DNA from: Blautia sp.
GTDB lineage: Bacteria; Bacillota; Clostridia; Lachnospirales; Lachnospiraceae
Direction of reading: 5' to 3'
DNA: 14,158 nt
Assembly: GCA_030841965.1 (NCBI GenBank)
Contig: JAUUSJ010000112.1
Coordinates: forward strand, 1 to 14,158
The notes beneath the pieces were generated by a model. It did not search any database. It worked only from the letters and a program-made list of their open reading frames with translations, and was not told the DNA's origin. Of this stretch, positions 6,580 through 13,942 are shown in pieces (the stretch's first letter is position 1; each line of letters starts with the position of its first letter). Made by a program: the position numbers and the translations under genes.

Positions 6580-7491
6580 ATGCGTGGAAGAGTATTTGAT
6601 ATACGACGTTTTTCTACCCATGATGGAGATGGGATACGTACAACCGTATTTTTAAAAGGTTGTCCATTGCGATGTGTATGGTGTCAGAACCCGGAAGGTA
6701 TTTCTGAGAAAATGCGTCCAATGCATCTGCCAAATAAATGTATCCATTGTGGGATATGTCTAAAAACGACGAAAACAGGAGCTGTCTATTTAAAAAATGG
6801 GGAAATTTGTCTTGACAGAGACCGAAGCGATGACTGGGAACAGATTATGAGGAAATGTCCTGCCGAGGCGATTCAAATGGATTCGAGAATATATGAGGCA
6901 AAGACCGTTGTGAGTGAAGTACTGAAAGATGAGGTTTTTTTCCGAGAGAAGGGAGGTGTCACATTATCCGGCGGAGAACCTTTGATGCAGGGGGAGTTTG
7001 CAATTGAGATATTGCGTCTTCTAAAAGAAAAGAAAATTCACACGGCAATAGAAACTTCTATGAATGTTTCTTCAAGCATTGTAAAAGAGGCATTGCCCTA
7101 TCTGGATTTGATTTATGCAGATTTGAAGATTGCCGATGAAAATGCACATAAAAAATATGTGGGAGCGTCCAATGTTTTCATTAAAAAGAATCTGAAATAT
7201 ATCCTTACTTCTAAGTATAGGGAGAGAGTCATTATTAGAACACCGCTTATACCACAATATACGGCTACAGAGGAAAATCTAAGAGAGATTGCAGTATTTT
7301 TATCTGAAATTTATCCAGAGGTAAAATATGAATTATTAAATTATAATCCGTTGGCTGAGGCAAAATACCATCTAGTGGAGAGAGAGTACTGTTTTAAGGA
7401 AAATCCCCCGATATATACAAAAGAGCAAATGCAAAGATTTGGTGAAATAGTAAAGGAAAATGGTATCAAAAATTTGATTATGGAGATTTAG
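6580..7491 (+). CDS. glycyl radical enzyme activase (radical SAM)
   Basis: 303 residues from ATG 6580, two bases after the upstream stop; GGAGA at 6566-6570 fits this ATG better than TTG 6574. The radical-SAM cluster motif is C28-x3-C32-x2-C35 (GCPLRCVWCQNPEG), and SGGEP at 130-134 binds S-adenosylmethionine. It would generate the glycyl radical on G756 of the preceding enzyme. Activases of this branch usually carry an inserted ferredoxin domain with two full four-cysteine sets. Here the insert (about 54-100) keeps only C54, C57, C60, C77 and C93: the first set lacks its fourth cysteine (LKTTKTG) and the second is eroded. Perhaps only one auxiliary cluster forms. Tight coupling to the enzyme gene suggests co-translation. 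Confidence 0.93.
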   Translation: MRGRVFDIRRFSTHDGDGIRTTVFLKGCPLRCVWCQNPEGISEKMRPMHLPNKCIHCGICLKTTKTGAVYLKNGEICLDRDRSDDWEQIMRKCPAEAIQMDSRIYEAKTVVSEVLKDEVFFREKGGVTLSGGEPLMQGEFAIEILRLLKEKKIHTAIETSMNVSSSIVKEALPYLDLIYADLKIADENAHKKYVGASNVFIKKNLKYILTSKYRERVIIRTPLIPQYTATEENLREIAVFLSEIYPEVKYELLNYNPLAEAKYHLVEREYCFKENPPIYTKEQMQRFGEIVKENGIKNLIMEI

Positions 7492-7502
7492 GAGGAAAAG
7501 AA

Positions 7503-8180
7503 ATGAAATTTATAATTGATGATGCAAAGATAGAAAAAATTAAGGAAATCTATGATTTTTATCCAGTGGATGGAGTTACAACGAATCCATCGATTCTTGC
7601 AAAGAGCGGAAAAAATCCATATGAGATACTAAAAGAAATAAGGGATTTCATCGGTGCGGATGCGGACCTTCATGTACAGGTTGTCTCCAAAACCGCAGAA
7701 GAGATGGTCGAGGAGGGAAATCGAATCCTAAGAGAGCTCGGTGACAATACTTATATTAAGGTTCCGACTGTTCCAGAAGGATTAAAGGCCATGAAGATTC
7801 TAAAATCACAAGGACATCGAGTAACTGCCACTGCAATCTATACACCGATGCAGGCATTTTTGGCTGGAAAGGCTGGTGCAGACTATGCGGCGCCATACGT
7901 AAACCGCATTGATAATCTGGGAGCTAACGGTATAGAGACTGCAAAAACAATTCACGATATTTTTAAAAAGAACGAATTAAAGACAGAAGTTTTGGCAGCC
8001 AGCTTTAAAAATACACAGCAGGTTTTGGAATTATGCAAATATGGAATAGGGGCGGCTACAATTGGAACAGATGTGATTGAGGGGCTGATTAAAAACGCAT
8101 CTGTCACAGCGGCAATCGATGGATTTATAGATGATTTTGAGAAATTATGTGGAAAGGGAAAAACGATGTTAAATTGCTAG
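7503..8180 (+). CDS. fsa: fructose-6-phosphate aldolase / transaldolase-like (FSA)
   Basis: 225 residues, matching short FSA-type class I aldolases (about 220) rather than longer true transaldolases. The Schiff-base lysine is K86 in NTYIKVPTV. Q59 (LHVQVVS) and Y132 (AAPYVNRIDNLG) are at the positions that distinguish FSA from transaldolase, which has phenylalanine at the tyrosine site. AASFKN also matches FSA. In this pathway it would split 1-deoxyfructose-6-phosphate into glyceraldehyde-3-phosphate and hydroxyacetone, as FsaA/FsaB do; hydroxyacetone is the favoured donor of FSA in reverse. AGGAGG directly upstream sets the start. It is third in the operon, 11 nt after the activase. Confidence 0.92.
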   Translation: MKFIIDDAKIEKIKEIYDFYPVDGVTTNPSILAKSGKNPYEILKEIRDFIGADADLHVQVVSKTAEEMVEEGNRILRELGDNTYIKVPTVPEGLKAMKILKSQGHRVTATAIYTPMQAFLAGKAGADYAAPYVNRIDNLGANGIETAKTIHDIFKKNELKTEVLAASFKNTQQVLELCKYGIGAATIGTDVIEGLIKNASVTAAIDGFIDDFEKLCGKGKTMLNC

Positions 8181-8191
8181 GGGAAGATAAG

Positions 8192-9064
8192 ATGAAAACA
8201 GTAGGGATTGATATTGGAGGAACGCAGCTTCGTGTAGCTATCTTTGATGAAGAGAAAAAAATGATTGATAGTTTTAAAATTATAAATGACAGAGCATTAA
8301 CGGCACAACAAAATATGGATAAATTACTTGATTTTATATTGAGTAAACCATATCAGTATAGGGGGATTGGAATTGGATGTCCAGGACCGCTAAATACGAG
8401 ATTGGGGAAAATTCTCTGCCCACCAAATCTTGTGGGATGGGATAATTTTGAACTTGTAAAATATGTAGAGGAGAGAACAAATATAAAAACATTCTTAAAT
8501 AATGACGCAAATGTTGCAGGACTCGCAGAGGCATTGCTTGGCGCAGGAGCTGGGTATGAATCGGTTGTATTTGTGGGAATATCGACGGGAGTAGGAGGCG
8601 CATATATTTATCAGGGGAAATTAGTAAACGGTGCTAATTCTAATGCGGCAGAGTTTTGGAATATGATTGTAAATGAAGATACATACCACCATAAAAATGC
8701 AAATGCTGGCTCATTGAATGAGCAGGGCAGCGGCAGCGGACTTGAGCGGATTGCAACCGAAAGATTTGGAAAACCGATGAGTCCGAAAGAGCTTTTCCGT
8801 CTATATTATGAAAAGAATGAAATTGCGGTAGAGATTGTGGAAGAAGCTGCGGATATTCTCGCCAAGGGTATTGCAAACATAACGTGTACGATTGACCCGG
8901 ATATTATAATTCTTGGTGGCTCTGTAGCCATACATAATATTGGATTTGTGGGATTAATAGGTGAGAAAGCGAAAAAATATGTCTTAAGTCCTCAGTTCCT
9001 GAAAATTGAGTTGGCGCAGTTTGGAGATGATGCGGGGCTAATTGGGGCTGCTCTATTAGTGTAG
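8192..9064 (+). CDS. ROK-family sugar kinase lacking the zinc motif
   Basis: 290 residues from ATG 8192, chosen because AGGGGA lies 7 nt upstream and the longer frame from 8147 would overlap the aldolase without a ribosome site. ATP-binding DIGGT is at 7-11, the probable catalytic base is D105 in NNDANVAG, and STGVGGA is at 131-137. The usual ExGH motif reads EFWN (154-157), and the CxCGxxGCxE zinc site is absent: the equivalent stretch (about 163-180) has no cysteine, while GSGSGLERIA is kept. These lost elements normally shape the sugar pocket near C1/C2, so a substrate without an anomeric hydroxyl, such as 1,5-anhydroglucitol, would fit. The proposed role is making the 6-phosphate used by the radical enzyme. 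Identity as ROK is firm, substrate inferred. Confidence 0.88.
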   Translation: MKTVGIDIGGTQLRVAIFDEEKKMIDSFKIINDRALTAQQNMDKLLDFILSKPYQYRGIGIGCPGPLNTRLGKILCPPNLVGWDNFELVKYVEERTNIKTFLNNDANVAGLAEALLGAGAGYESVVFVGISTGVGGAYIYQGKLVNGANSNAAEFWNMIVNEDTYHHKNANAGSLNEQGSGSGLERIATERFGKPMSPKELFRLYYEKNEIAVEIVEEAADILAKGIANITCTIDPDIIILGGSVAIHNIGFVGLIGEKAKKYVLSPQFLKIELAQFGDDAGLIGAALLV

Positions 9065-9074
9065 GAGGTAAATT

Positions 9075-10109
9075 ATGGAAAAAACTCAAAAACTTAGTTT
9101 TCTGGACCATATTTTAAATGGAATAGGCTATATGCTTCCCTGTGTAGTTGCCGGTGGCATCTTGATGGGACTTGGTTATATGTTTGATGATGTGACGATT
9201 AATGCGGCAAATTATGGATACAATACGCCGATTGCTTCCTTTTTTTCCACAACAGGAAATGCGATATTCGGTTTTATGCTTCCAATCTTGGCTGCTTTTA
9301 TCGGGCATAGCATTAGTGGGGTCGCTGCCATTCCAGCAGGACTTGCGGGTGGATATTTATCCAGTCAGGGAAGCTCGGGATTTCTTGGCGCCATTGTGGC
9401 AGGATTTATTGCAGGGTACATAATTAAGCTATTTGATAAACTACTAAAAAAGGTTCCAGAGACATTTGACGGAGTTAAAACACTTTTAATTTATCCTCTG
9501 TTTAGCGTTGTGATTATGGGATTATTGTCAGTGGTTATACTAGAACCAGTTGTTGGAATGGTAAATAGTGCGATGAATGCAGGACTTCAGTCTATGAATG
9601 GAACGAGCAAGATTTTACTTGGATTGATTGTCGGAGCTATGCAGGCTGTGGATATGGGAGGTCCAGTAAATAAAACAGCCTATTTATTTGCAACTGCTCA
9701 GATGGCAAATGGTCAGTACGATATTATGGCAGCCGTATTGGCAGGTGGTATAGTTCCTCCCTATGTGACAGCTTTCGCATCCACGATTTTCAAATCTAAA
9801 TTTACAAAAGAGCAGAGACAGACGGGAGTTACAAATTTTATTATCGGACTCGCAGGAATTACTGAGGCTGCCATTCCGTTTTGGGCGGCTGATATGGTAA
9901 GAGTAATGATTTCTTGCATGATAGGCTCAGGACTTGCAGGTGCCTTATCTATGATGTTTGGCTGTAGTGTCATGGCACCATTTGGAGGAGTATTTATACT
10001 TCCGTTAAATTCTAATATTATAGGATATATTATTTCAATTTTATCAGGAATTACTGTAGGAACATTGATTTATGGAATGATAAAAAAGAAACCAGAAGGA
10101 GAAGAATAG
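9075..10109 (+). CDS. PTS fructose-family EIIC membrane component (FrwC-like), no EIIA/EIIB partner
   Basis: 344 residues, very hydrophobic, with about 8-10 membrane segments. The fructose-family EIIC signatures are present: QAVDMGGPVNKTAY (190-203) and GITEAAIPFW (261-270), the substrate-site region. It is the membrane channel of a sugar phosphotransferase system and resembles E. coli FrwC, encoded next to pflD. It ends shortly after the last helix with a charged tail (KKKPEGEE), so no EIIB or EIIA domain is fused, and none is encoded elsewhere in the window. Either partners act from another locus, or this EIIC works as a facilitator with the ROK kinase just upstream doing the phosphorylation. 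TAGGAGG overlaps the kinase stop. Confidence 0.9.
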   Translation: MEKTQKLSFLDHILNGIGYMLPCVVAGGILMGLGYMFDDVTINAANYGYNTPIASFFSTTGNAIFGFMLPILAAFIGHSISGVAAIPAGLAGGYLSSQGSSGFLGAIVAGFIAGYIIKLFDKLLKKVPETFDGVKTLLIYPLFSVVIMGLLSVVILEPVVGMVNSAMNAGLQSMNGTSKILLGLIVGAMQAVDMGGPVNKTAYLFATAQMANGQYDIMAAVLAGGIVPPYVTAFASTIFKSKFTKEQRQTGVTNFIIGLAGITEAAIPFWAADMVRVMISCMIGSGLAGALSMMFGCSVMAPFGGVFILPLNSNIIGYIISILSGITVGTLIYGMIKKKPEGEE

Positions 10110-10110
10110 T

Positions 10111-11202
10111 ATGAGAAAAATAATTTGTTCACCGGGAACTTATGTACAGGGAAGAGGAGAATTAAATAAACTGGCAGAGCATGTAAAAAATATGGGAAAA
10201 AACAGTGCATATTTGATTGTCGATGCTTTTATTGAACAAAAATATCATAATAAAATTGTGGAGAGTTTTGAAAATCAGAATATGAAGTATGAGATGGTTG
10301 TATTTGGCGGAGAATGCTCAGATAAAGAAATTCAATATCATCAAAGACAGATGGAAGGGTATGATTTGGTAATAGGCATTGGGGGTGGAAAAACTTTGGA
10401 CACCTCAAAGGCAGTTTCATATTATAATAAATGCCCAGTCATTATTGTGCCAACTGCGGCATCTTCTGACGCACCATGTAGTCGTCTATCAGTAGTGTAT
10501 ACGGAGGAGGGAGTATTCTCTCATTACCTTCCATTACCAAAAAATCCTGATATGGTAGTAATGGATACTGGAGTAATCTCCACAGCTCCAGCCAGATTCC
10601 TTGCAGCTGGTATTGGAGATGCCTTAGCAACATATTATGAAGCGGACGCATGCTCACGCTCGAATGCGGTCACAATGACGGGAGGACATATAACAAAAGC
10701 AGCTTTGGCATTGGCAAAACTTTGCCGCGATACTCTTTTAGAGGAGGGATATCAGGCGATATTATCTGTGAAGCAGGGAGTATGCACAAAAGCAGTGGAA
10801 GATATTATAGAAGCCAATACTTATTTAAGCGGAGTGGGTTTTGAAAGCGGAGGACTTTCTGGAGCACATGCAATTCACAATGGTTTGACTGTCCTTGCGG
10901 AGACACATAAATTACTACATGGAGAGAAGGTCGCATTTGGAACAGTGACACAACTGGTATTGGAAAATTATCCATTAGAAGAGCTTAGAAATATTATAAT
11001 ATTTTGTCAAAAAATAGGACTTCCGACTTCATTCGATGAGTTAGGAATTTCAGATATTGAAGATTCAAGATTGTTTGAGGCAGCTACCGAAGCTTGCAGC
11101 AAAGAAGATACAATGGGAAATCTACCTTTTGAAGTTACTCCAGAAGATATTGTTGCAGCAATGAAAACAGCAGATATGCTGAGCAAAGAATTTGCAATAT
11201 AA
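10111..11202 (+). CDS. gldA: GldA-like glycerol/hydroxyacetone dehydrogenase
   Basis: 363 residues, normal for zinc-dependent GldA of the iron-alcohol-dehydrogenase superfamily. NAD-binding GIGGGKTLDTSKA is at 89-101. Metal ligands are D170 (GIGDALATYYEA), H253 (LSGAHAIHNGLT) and H270 (KLLHGEKVAFG). The family interconverts glycerol with dihydroxyacetone and 1,2-propanediol with hydroxyacetone. In this operon the expected reaction is reduction of hydroxyacetone released by the aldolase to 1,2-propanediol, regenerating NAD+. It starts one base after the EIIC stop, with AAGGAG in the end of that gene, so translation is probably coupled. It is the last gene of the operon and followed by a hairpin. 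This window's other dehydrogenase (224-1369) belongs to a different subgroup. Confidence 0.92.
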   Translation: MRKIICSPGTYVQGRGELNKLAEHVKNMGKNSAYLIVDAFIEQKYHNKIVESFENQNMKYEMVVFGGECSDKEIQYHQRQMEGYDLVIGIGGGKTLDTSKAVSYYNKCPVIIVPTAASSDAPCSRLSVVYTEEGVFSHYLPLPKNPDMVVMDTGVISTAPARFLAAGIGDALATYYEADACSRSNAVTMTGGHITKAALALAKLCRDTLLEEGYQAILSVKQGVCTKAVEDIIEANTYLSGVGFESGGLSGAHAIHNGLTVLAETHKLLHGEKVAFGTVTQLVLENYPLEELRNIIIFCQKIGLPTSFDELGISDIEDSRLFEAATEACSKEDTMGNLPFEVTPEDIVAAMKTADMLSKEFAI

Positions 11203-11239
11203 TATATATTTTAGCCAATTTTACCTCTATTTAACAAAA

Positions 11240-11280
11240 TGGTACTGGGGTCAAAAGATATTTTGACCCCTTTGATACCA
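11240..11280 (+). terminator. hairpin terminator ending the operon
   Basis: A perfect 10-bp stem, GGGGTCAAAA (11247-11256) with TTTTGACCCC (11261-11270) and a GATA loop. An outer TGGTA pairs with TACCA. The trailing tract is only TTTGAT, so termination may be modest; the nearly symmetrical form could work on both strands. Related in sequence to the hairpin after the DeoR gene. Confidence 0.65.
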
Positions 11281-11527
11281 GATTGATTTGCACGTTGCTC
11301 CTATATCTATGTTTCACTTTGGCTGGTGCTAACTGGGCATCATTGGTGCCCAGCGTTCTCATAAAATGCCAATAAAGATAAATCAGGAAATAATATAAAA
11401 CAAAAATAATTTAAAGATAGAAATTTACAAGACTGCCTATAAACTTCTGGCGAACTCCCATAAGCAATCCTATGGAAGTCGTCAAGGTATGTCAGTCCCT
11501 AATCTTTGAATTTTCTTTCATTCCGAC
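11281..11527. other. intergenic region between convergent operons, with two small hairpins
   Basis: No gene is seen. CTGGGCA (11333-11339) pairs with TGCCCAG (11347-11353) around a 7-nt loop. A second imperfect hairpin centred on CCATA...TATGG lies at 11451-11481. Neither has a strong T-tract on either strand, so the 3' boundary of the minus-strand sirtuin transcript is unclear. Confidence 0.45.
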
Positions 11528-12445
11528 CTATAATCTATCCAAAATTTCTCCGATATCCGCATTGATGCAGAGAGATTTCTTTTTGATTTCGTCAGGAGCA
11601 TACGCCTCGCCATAATTGAGACAAACATACATCGCATCTTTCCAATCATACGTCATGCGCCAGAAACTATACTTTATTATGCCCGGTGTATTGAATCCGA
11701 CCGCTACCTCTAAAAACAACACTTTCATATTCTTATGTCTTCTCAAAAACTCCGCATAACGCTCCGAGGCGCAATGCCAGCCTTCATCCTCAACAAAGGT
11801 ATCATCTGCGCGCAGATTCATACTCATCGGCTTACCACATTTTGGACAGTGAGGAATAAGGTCAGATGGAACGACCATCTTTGGCGTGACACCTTCAGGC
11901 AAGCTCAATTCGCCATCTTTCTCAATCACATATCCCTGTGTCTCTACCATTTCCCGAATTATATCTTCGTTCTCATAGGTATCTGCGTGACATGGCTCAC
12001 TGCATTGGAATAATCCATAATCGCCCTGCGTATAAAATAATCTATGCTTGTCAAACCCAGCTTTCTGAAAACAATGGTCCACATTCGTTGTCAGCACGAA
12101 ATAATCCTTCTCTTTCACGAGTTCATATAATTTATCATAGACTGGTTTTGGCGCATCCATATAGCGATTAATATAAATATACCGACTCCAGTATGCCCAA
12201 TGCTCTTCCAGCGTACGATACGGATAAAACCCACCAGAATACATATCACTAAAACGATATTTCTGCGCAAAATCATGGAAATATTTGTCAAAACGTTCTC
12301 CCGTATAGACAAAACCAGCCGAAGTAGATAATCCTGCACCAGCTCCAATAACGACTGCATCCGCATCTATAATTGCTTTTTTGAATTTCTCGATATTATC
12401 CAAGTAATCGTTTGTAGATTTCATAATCTTTTTCTTTGAAAACAT
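11528..12445 (-). CDS. class M sirtuin (SirTM), protein ADP-ribosyltransferase
   Basis: 305 residues. The Rossmann NAD site is GAGAGLSTSAGF (34-45) and TTNVDH is at 119-124. Where deacetylating sirtuins have the catalytic histidine, this protein has Q140 in YTQGDYGLFQC, the hallmark of class M sirtuins, which transfer ADP-ribose to proteins instead of deacetylating. Zinc ligands are likely C148, C152, C200 and C203 (QCSEPC, HCPKCG). In Staphylococcus and Streptococcus such enzymes modify a lipoylated GcvH-like carrier. The start at 12445 has AGGTGG at 12452-12457, 6 nt upstream, and lies inside the macrodomain gene: the two overlap by 50 bp. No lipoyl carrier or ligase is encoded in the window, so the target is unknown. 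Confidence 0.92.
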   Translation of the reverse strand: MFSKKKIMKSTNDYLDNIEKFKKAIIDADAVVIGAGAGLSTSAGFVYTGERFDKYFHDFAQKYRFSDMYSGGFYPYRTLEEHWAYWSRYIYINRYMDAPKPVYDKLYELVKEKDYFVLTTNVDHCFQKAGFDKHRLFYTQGDYGLFQCSEPCHADTYENEDIIREMVETQGYVIEKDGELSLPEGVTPKMVVPSDLIPHCPKCGKPMSMNLRADDTFVEDEGWHCASERYAEFLRRHKNMKVLFLEVAVGFNTPGIIKYSFWRMTYDWKDAMYVCLNYGEAYAPDEIKKKSLCINADIGEILDRL

Positions 12446-13169
12446 TAAATACCACCTCTATTTCTGAATCTGTTTCCCTTAAATATTGCATTACCGTATC
12501 CACCGCAATCTCTCCCGCAATATCATTCGGAAAATGAAACTCTCCTGTCGAGATACAACAAAATGCGATAGATTTTAAACGATAAGAATCTGCCAGCTCC
12601 AAGCAGGAGCGATAACAAGAAGCCAGTAAATCACAATCCCTTTTCGTCAATTCAGTTTGAATAATTGGACCAACCGTATGCAATACATACTTAGCAGGTA
12701 AATTATATCCCTTCGTAATCTTCGCACTTCCCGTCGGTTCAGGTATCCCCTGTCTGTCCATAATACGTTGACATTCCAAACGCAATTGCACTCCCGCGAA
12801 GGAATGTATCGCATTATCAATACAACTATGACATGGAATAAAACAACCTAATAAAGCATTATTCGCAGCATTCACAATACCATCAACCTTTAACTTAGTA
12901 ATATCCCCCCTCCAAAGATAAATATTTTTCTTGACTGGCACTAAGGAAGCCAAATCTGTTATATCTTCTGATTCTAGCTCAGCCTGCAAATACTCATCCT
13001 GAATATGAAGAAATTCCTCGCTAATTGGAGCTGCCAAGCGCACATTTATCAACGCGCGCAGTAACTCTTTTTTCTCTTTCACCTGTCGAGGAATTCGAAT
13101 CTCTTTGTACTGTGGTTCTTCCTTTATTAAATAATCAATTAAATATTCAAGACGCTCTAATTGTGTCAT
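12396..13169 (-). CDS. zinc-dependent macrodomain, ADP-ribosyl hydrolase partner of the sirtuin
   Basis: 257 residues: an N-terminal helical extension (about 1-80) followed by a macrodomain with GDIT (88-91), VNAANNALLGCF (99-110) and the glycine-rich SCISTGEF-type loop near 205-211. The CFIPCHSCIDNAIHS segment (109-123) with H114 and C116 is typical of the zinc-containing macrodomains encoded beside class M sirtuins, which remove the ADP-ribose the sirtuin attaches. First gene of the unit; its last 50 bp overlap the sirtuin start, implying coupled production of writer and eraser. A G-rich ribosome site (AAGGAAGGGGG) lies upstream. The leader from the predicted promoter is about 125 nt. Confidence 0.92.
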   Translation of the reverse strand: MTQLERLEYLIDYLIKEEPQYKEIRIPRQVKEKKELLRALINVRLAAPISEEFLHIQDEYLQAELESEDITDLASLVPVKKNIYLWRGDITKLKVDGIVNAANNALLGCFIPCHSCIDNAIHSFAGVQLRLECQRIMDRQGIPEPTGSAKITKGYNLPAKYVLHTVGPIIQTELTKRDCDLLASCYRSCLELADSYRLKSIAFCCISTGEFHFPNDIAGEIAVDTVMQYLRETDSEIEVVFNVFKEKDYEIYKRLLG

Positions 13170-13300
13170 AAAATGACGCCCCCTTCCTTTATTCTATAAA
13201 AATAATAACTGAAATAGAAAATTTTATACTTTTTTCTCGAGTCATATAAATTCAATTTAAATATCATCCAAATCGATATAACTATCATCATTACAATTAA

Positions 13301-13338
13301 AGTATATAATAATCGAAATGTAATGTCAATAGTTACAA
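13301..13338 (-). promoter_or_regulatory. promoter and Rrf2-like operator of the macrodomain-sirtuin unit
   Basis: On the minus strand, TTGACA (13324-13329) and TATACT (13301-13306) have a 17-bp spacer. The -35 sits in the centre of an inverted repeat, TGTAA...TTACA (13319-13337). The 21-bp segment 13318-13338 agrees with the operator before the Rrf2 gene at 17 of 21 positions, in the same register to the -35. Binding would occlude polymerase. Elements are seen; the regulator is inferred. Confidence 0.75.
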
Positions 13339-13402
13339 CGAAAATATTTAAAAAAATTTTATGGTTGCAGAAAGGATATTCATACTGTTATCTAATGAGG
13401 TC

Positions 13403-13436
13403 AAAAAAACACGCCATATAAAAATACAGCGTGTTT
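13403..13436 (-). terminator. rho-independent terminator of the Rrf2 gene
   Basis: Read on the minus strand, stem AAACACGC (13429-13436) pairs with GCGTGTTT (13407-13414) around a 14-nt AT-rich loop, and is followed by a run of seven T (13403-13409, partly within the stem). It lies just past the Rrf2 stop, so the macrodomain-sirtuin unit relies on its own promoter. Confidence 0.8.
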
Positions 13437-13442
13437 CCCCTT

Positions 13443-13904
13443 TTATTTTTCACATGAAGCAGCAGAACTTTCGGTACCTATATAATATCTTGTCTCATTC
13501 ATAACCTCAGCCAATGTTATTTTTTGCAATTCATTTTCTAACGCATTTTGAGCTTGCTCTAATTTACTGTCCAAAACATTGTGAATATTCCTCCCGACAG
13601 GACAGTTCTGATTTGGGTTTTCATGAAAATGAAAAAGTTTGCCATTTTCTATACATTCTACTGCGCGATAAATATCCAGAAAATTAATTTCTTCAAGCGG
13701 CTTAGCGATGGAAGTACCGCCAGTTCCTCGTTGAATATTCACAAGTCCATTCGCTTTCAATTGCGACAGTATCTTACGAATAATCACTGGATTAACATTC
13801 ACACTGGAAGCTAGAAAATCACTTGTGATTTTAAACTCATCTTTAAATGTATCTATACAGGCAAATATATGAATAGCGATTGTGAAACGGCTTGAAATCT
13901 GCAT
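13443..13904 (-). CDS. Rrf2-family transcriptional regulator (YwnA-like)
   Basis: 153 residues. A winged helix-turn-helix occupies about residues 1-70 (SRFTIAIHIFACI at the start, ITSDFLASSVNVNPVIIRKILSQL as recognition region, RGTGGTSIAKP wing), followed by the long dimerisation helix. The three-cysteine cluster of IscR/NsrR is absent; C101 in NQNCPVGRNI is the only family-typical cysteine, so thiol sensing is more likely than an iron-sulfur cluster of the IscR type. C16, C84 and C151 also occur. An AGAGAGGA-type ribosome site precedes ATG 13904. Its own promoter and the promoter of the downstream macrodomain-sirtuin unit share a palindrome over the -35, so it is the probable repressor of both. 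The signal is unknown. Confidence 0.9.
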   Translation of the reverse strand: MQISSRFTIAIHIFACIDTFKDEFKITSDFLASSVNVNPVIIRKILSQLKANGLVNIQRGTGGTSIAKPLEEINFLDIYRAVECIENGKLFHFHENPNQNCPVGRNIHNVLDSKLEQAQNALENELQKITLAEVMNETRYYIGTESSAASCEK

Positions 13905-13942
13905 ATCTCATTCCTCTCTTTCTAAATTGAATCTATACAATG

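Noticed and set aside
7503..8180. Annotation as a true transaldolase
   Set aside because: Length and the Q59/Y132 residues fit fructose-6-phosphate aldolase.
8147..8191. N-terminal extension of the ROK kinase to 8147
   Set aside because: It overlaps the aldolase gene, lacks a ribosome site and precedes the conserved start of the ROK fold; ATG 8192 is well placed.
11528..12445. Annotation as an ordinary protein deacetylase sirtuin
   Set aside because: The catalytic histidine position is glutamine (Q140 in TQGDYG), and the partner is a zinc macrodomain.
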